17,411 nucleotides of DNA, taken from contig JAHHKH010000461.1 of assembly GCA_018679695.1 (NCBI GenBank), positions 1-17,411 on the forward strand, given 5' to 3'. Shown one piece after another: positions 15,631-17,411 of this stretch. Source of the stretch: Maribacter sp. (GTDB lineage: Bacteria; Bacteroidota; Bacteroidia; Flavobacteriales; Flavobacteriaceae). How positions within the stretch are numbered: the first letter of the stretch is position 1; every line of letters starts with the position of its first letter. The position numbers and the translations under genes were made by a program. Under the pieces are notes generated by a model, which did no database searches, had not been told where the DNA came from, and saw nothing but the letters and a program-made list of their open reading frames with translations.

Positions 15631-16728
15631 TTATTTTGAAGAAATTAAATTATCGGAAAAATGAAAATAGGCAGCGCATGCACCCTCTGAAGAAACCATA
15701 GGCGCGCCTAAGGGATTGGAGGGTGTACAGGCTTTGCCAAACTGACTGCACTGATGCGGTTTTTTGATACCTCTAAGAATTTCACCGGCAATACACTGGG
15801 AATTTTCAGGAGCAGAAATTTTCCCAACCTTGAATTTGGCCTCGGCATCATATTTTCTATAGGCTTCCCTAATGATGTAGCCACTATTGGGAATTTCCCC
15901 TATGCCTCTCCACTTTCGATTACCCACTTCAAATACCTTTTTAATTACATCAATGGCAGCCTTGTTTCCGTGTTCCTTTACAACTCTTGCATATTGGTTT
16001 TCCAGTAAAAACTTCCCTTCCTCTAATTGTTTTAAGGCCATATAAATTCCTTGAACGAGATCCAGAGGTTCAAAACCAGTAATGACTATGGGTATTTTAT
16101 ACGTTTCAACCAAGGGATAATACTCTTGCATTCCCATAATGGCACAAACATGGCCAGCACCTAGGAAGGCATCGATATTACAGAGCTCATCACTTAAAAT
16201 CGCTTCCATTGCAGGCGGTACCAATACATGGGATGCTAAGATCGAATAATTGGTAAGACCTTCCTTTTCCGCATGTAAAACCGATAAGGCATTTGCAGGG
16301 GCGGTGGTTTCAAATCCGACCGCAAAAAAAACAACTTCCCTGTCCTGATTTTCCTTTGCAATAGCAACTGCTTCAATAGGGGAGTACAGTATCCTTAGAT
16401 CTCCTCCTGCGGCTTTTGCTTCCAATAGACTTTTCTCACTTCCCGGCACGCGGATCATATCGCCATAGGAGCATAGGATAACATCATTTTCCAATAATTC
16501 GATGGCCTTATCTATTAAATTGAGTGGTGTTACACATACCGGGCAACCTGGGCCATGGATCATTCTTACCGTCTCGGGCAAGAGCTCCAAAATACCATTC
16601 TTAACCAGACTATGGGTCTGACCTCCACATATTTCCATGATATTCCAATTGGTAGTGGCAATTTTATGGATTTCATCAAGATATCTTTTTGTGGATTCTA
16701 AATTTCGATATTCATTCAAATACTTCAT
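15631..16728 (-). CDS. hypD: Hydrogenase maturation protein HypD
   Basis: The protein has 365 residues and is full length. It shows the conserved cysteine motifs of HypD: C34 in MEICGGQTHS, C62-x2-C65 in HGPGCPVC, and the C-terminal [4Fe-4S]-type set C312, C327, C334 and C351. HypD with HypC forms the scaffold on which the Fe(CN)2CO unit of [NiFe]-hydrogenase is built, and HypE delivers cyanide to it. It lies 3 bases after hypF and directly abuts hypE, so hypF-hypD-hypE is one operon. hypC, which often lies beside hypD, is not found between these genes. Confidence 0.97.
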   Translation of the reverse strand: MKYLNEYRNLESTKRYLDEIHKIATTNWNIMEICGGQTHSLVKNGILELLPETVRMIHGPGCPVCVTPLNLIDKAIELLENDVILCSYGDMIRVPGSEKSLLEAKAAGGDLRILYSPIEAVAIAKENQDREVVFFAVGFETTAPANALSVLHAEKEGLTNYSILASHVLVPPAMEAILSDELCNIDAFLGAGHVCAIMGMQEYYPLVETYKIPIVITGFEPLDLVQGIYMALKQLEEGKFLLENQYARVVKEHGNKAAIDVIKKVFEVGNRKWRGIGEIPNSGYIIREAYRKYDAEAKFKVGKISAPENSQCIAGEILRGIKKPHQCSQFGKACTPSNPLGAPMVSSEGACAAYFHFSDNLISSK

Positions 16729-16731
16729 TTT

Positions 16732-17411
16732 TCAATTCTTTATATGCTCGTAATACATGATTTGTCCAAAAGAAATATTTTCATCGTTCGGGGATAACTC
16801 CTTATGAAAATACAAATTTATTTCCGAGGGGACCACTTCACGAAGCATATCGACTAAGGTAGTGTTTTGAAAAACACCACCACTTAGGGCAATATGTTCA
16901 AAACCATAATTTTTTGCCACCTTTAAAACCGAATTCGCCAAAGTAAATAAGAAGTTCGTAATAATACGCTCCCTTGGTTCGCCCAATTCTACATCCGCGT
17001 ATATATTATTGATTATCACTTTAGGGGAAATAGTACTTTCGGTAGGGCTTAGATAACTTTTACAGGATTTTAAATCATAGTCCAAGACCAGGTTTTCCAT
17101 TAAAATTGCGGCTTCGCCCTCATAGGTGTTGTGGTCACAGATGTTCAACAAAGAGGCGACTGCATCAAAAAGCCGCCCAACAGATGATGTTTTTAAGGTA
17201 TTACTCTTCTTAAGGGATTCATAGATGCTCAACTCTTTTTTGGAAAATTTTTCAGCAATGGATGTGTGGAATGCGATATCTGCCAATGCCAATAGGGAAA
17301 GTCTGGGTTCTTTGGCCATTTTATTGCCAGCCAACCAATCGAAATACTCAAAATGGGAAATGCGATCCATCTCTTTTGCACGATACTCAAAAAATTCCCC
17401 GCCCCAGATTT
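16732..17411 (-). CDS. hypF: Carbamoyltransferase HypF, C-terminal part (N-terminus beyond right edge)
   Basis: The frame stays open from the TGA at 16732 to the right edge. It includes about 13 residues (IWGGEFFEYR and following) before the first in-frame Met, so that Met is internal, not the start. About 226 of an expected 750 residues are present. Visible parts belong to the Kae1/O-carbamoyltransferase-like C-terminal domain: VGRLFDAVASLL, YEGEAA, and the family motif LSGGVFQN with N-T-T-L after it. HypF makes carbamoyl adenylate from carbamoyl phosphate and ATP and transfers the carbamoyl group to the HypE terminal Cys. The acylphosphatase, zinc-finger and YrdC domains must lie outside the window. 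Confidence 0.95.
   Translation of the reverse strand, partial: IWGGEFFEYRAKEMDRISHFEYFDWLAGNKMAKEPRLSLLALADIAFHTSIAEKFSKKELSIYESLKKSNTLKTSSVGRLFDAVASLLNICDHNTYEGEAAILMENLVLDYDLKSCKSYLSPTESTISPKVIINNIYADVELGEPRERIITNFLFTLANSVLKVAKNYGFEHIALSGGVFQNTTLVDMLREVVPSEINLYFHKELSPNDENISFGQIMYYEHIKN

Overview
The window looks like chromosome from a marine-type member of the Flavobacteriia (Bacteroidetes). The DNA is AT-rich, genes start with little or no Shine-Dalgarno sequence, and one or two promoters fit the Bacteroidetes -7 element TAnnTTTG. Three lipoproteins carry a Cys-Lys-(Asp/Glu) start typical of Bacteroidetes lipoprotein export. The genus cannot be read from the sequence alone. I see no rRNA, tRNA, CRISPR array or insertion sequence.

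Left part (1-5921, minus strand): a translationally coupled pair. The first gene encodes a 1015-residue protein that joins an APH/hydroxylysine-kinase-like domain, an M23 (LytM-type) peptidase domain and a class III PLP enzyme. Its TGA overlaps the ATG of a GH2 beta-galactosidase lipoprotein that runs off the left edge.

Middle part (6095-11042, plus strand): a Crp/Fnr-family regulator with its own terminator; a CstB-like persulfide dioxygenase with a pseudo-rhodanese and a rhodanese, also with a terminator; then a single-domain rhodanese, an HMA-type CxxC protein and a heme c lipoprotein (two CxxCH motifs and a DUF3365/Tll0287-like domain) that are probably co-transcribed; then an alpha-carbonic anhydrase lipoprotein.

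Right part (11086-17411): on the minus strand, a Tat-exported sulfite dehydrogenase (SorA/SoxC family), its membrane-anchored cytochrome c and a fatty acid hydroxylase/sterol desaturase form an operon. Divergent from it is a nickel-permease-like membrane protein with a His-rich loop. It meets, tail to tail, the minus-strand [NiFe]-hydrogenase maturation genes hypF (partial), hypD and hypE.

Read together, the middle and right parts look like a module for oxidising reduced sulfur (persulfide to sulfite/thiosulfate, then sulfite to sulfate with electrons going to cytochrome c) beside hydrogenase assembly and nickel supply: a plausible lithoheterotrophic energy island. The strongest unexplained signal is a repeated dyad, GTAAC-N4-GTTAC. 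It occurs upstream of the CstB-like gene (6821-6834) and, as a perfect 18-bp palindrome, in the divergent sulfite dehydrogenase/nickel permease region (13743-13760). It is a good candidate operator for the neighbouring Crp/Fnr protein and would tie sulfur oxidation and hydrogenase assembly into one regulon. No sulfide:quinone oxidoreductase and no hydrogenase structural gene lie in the window.
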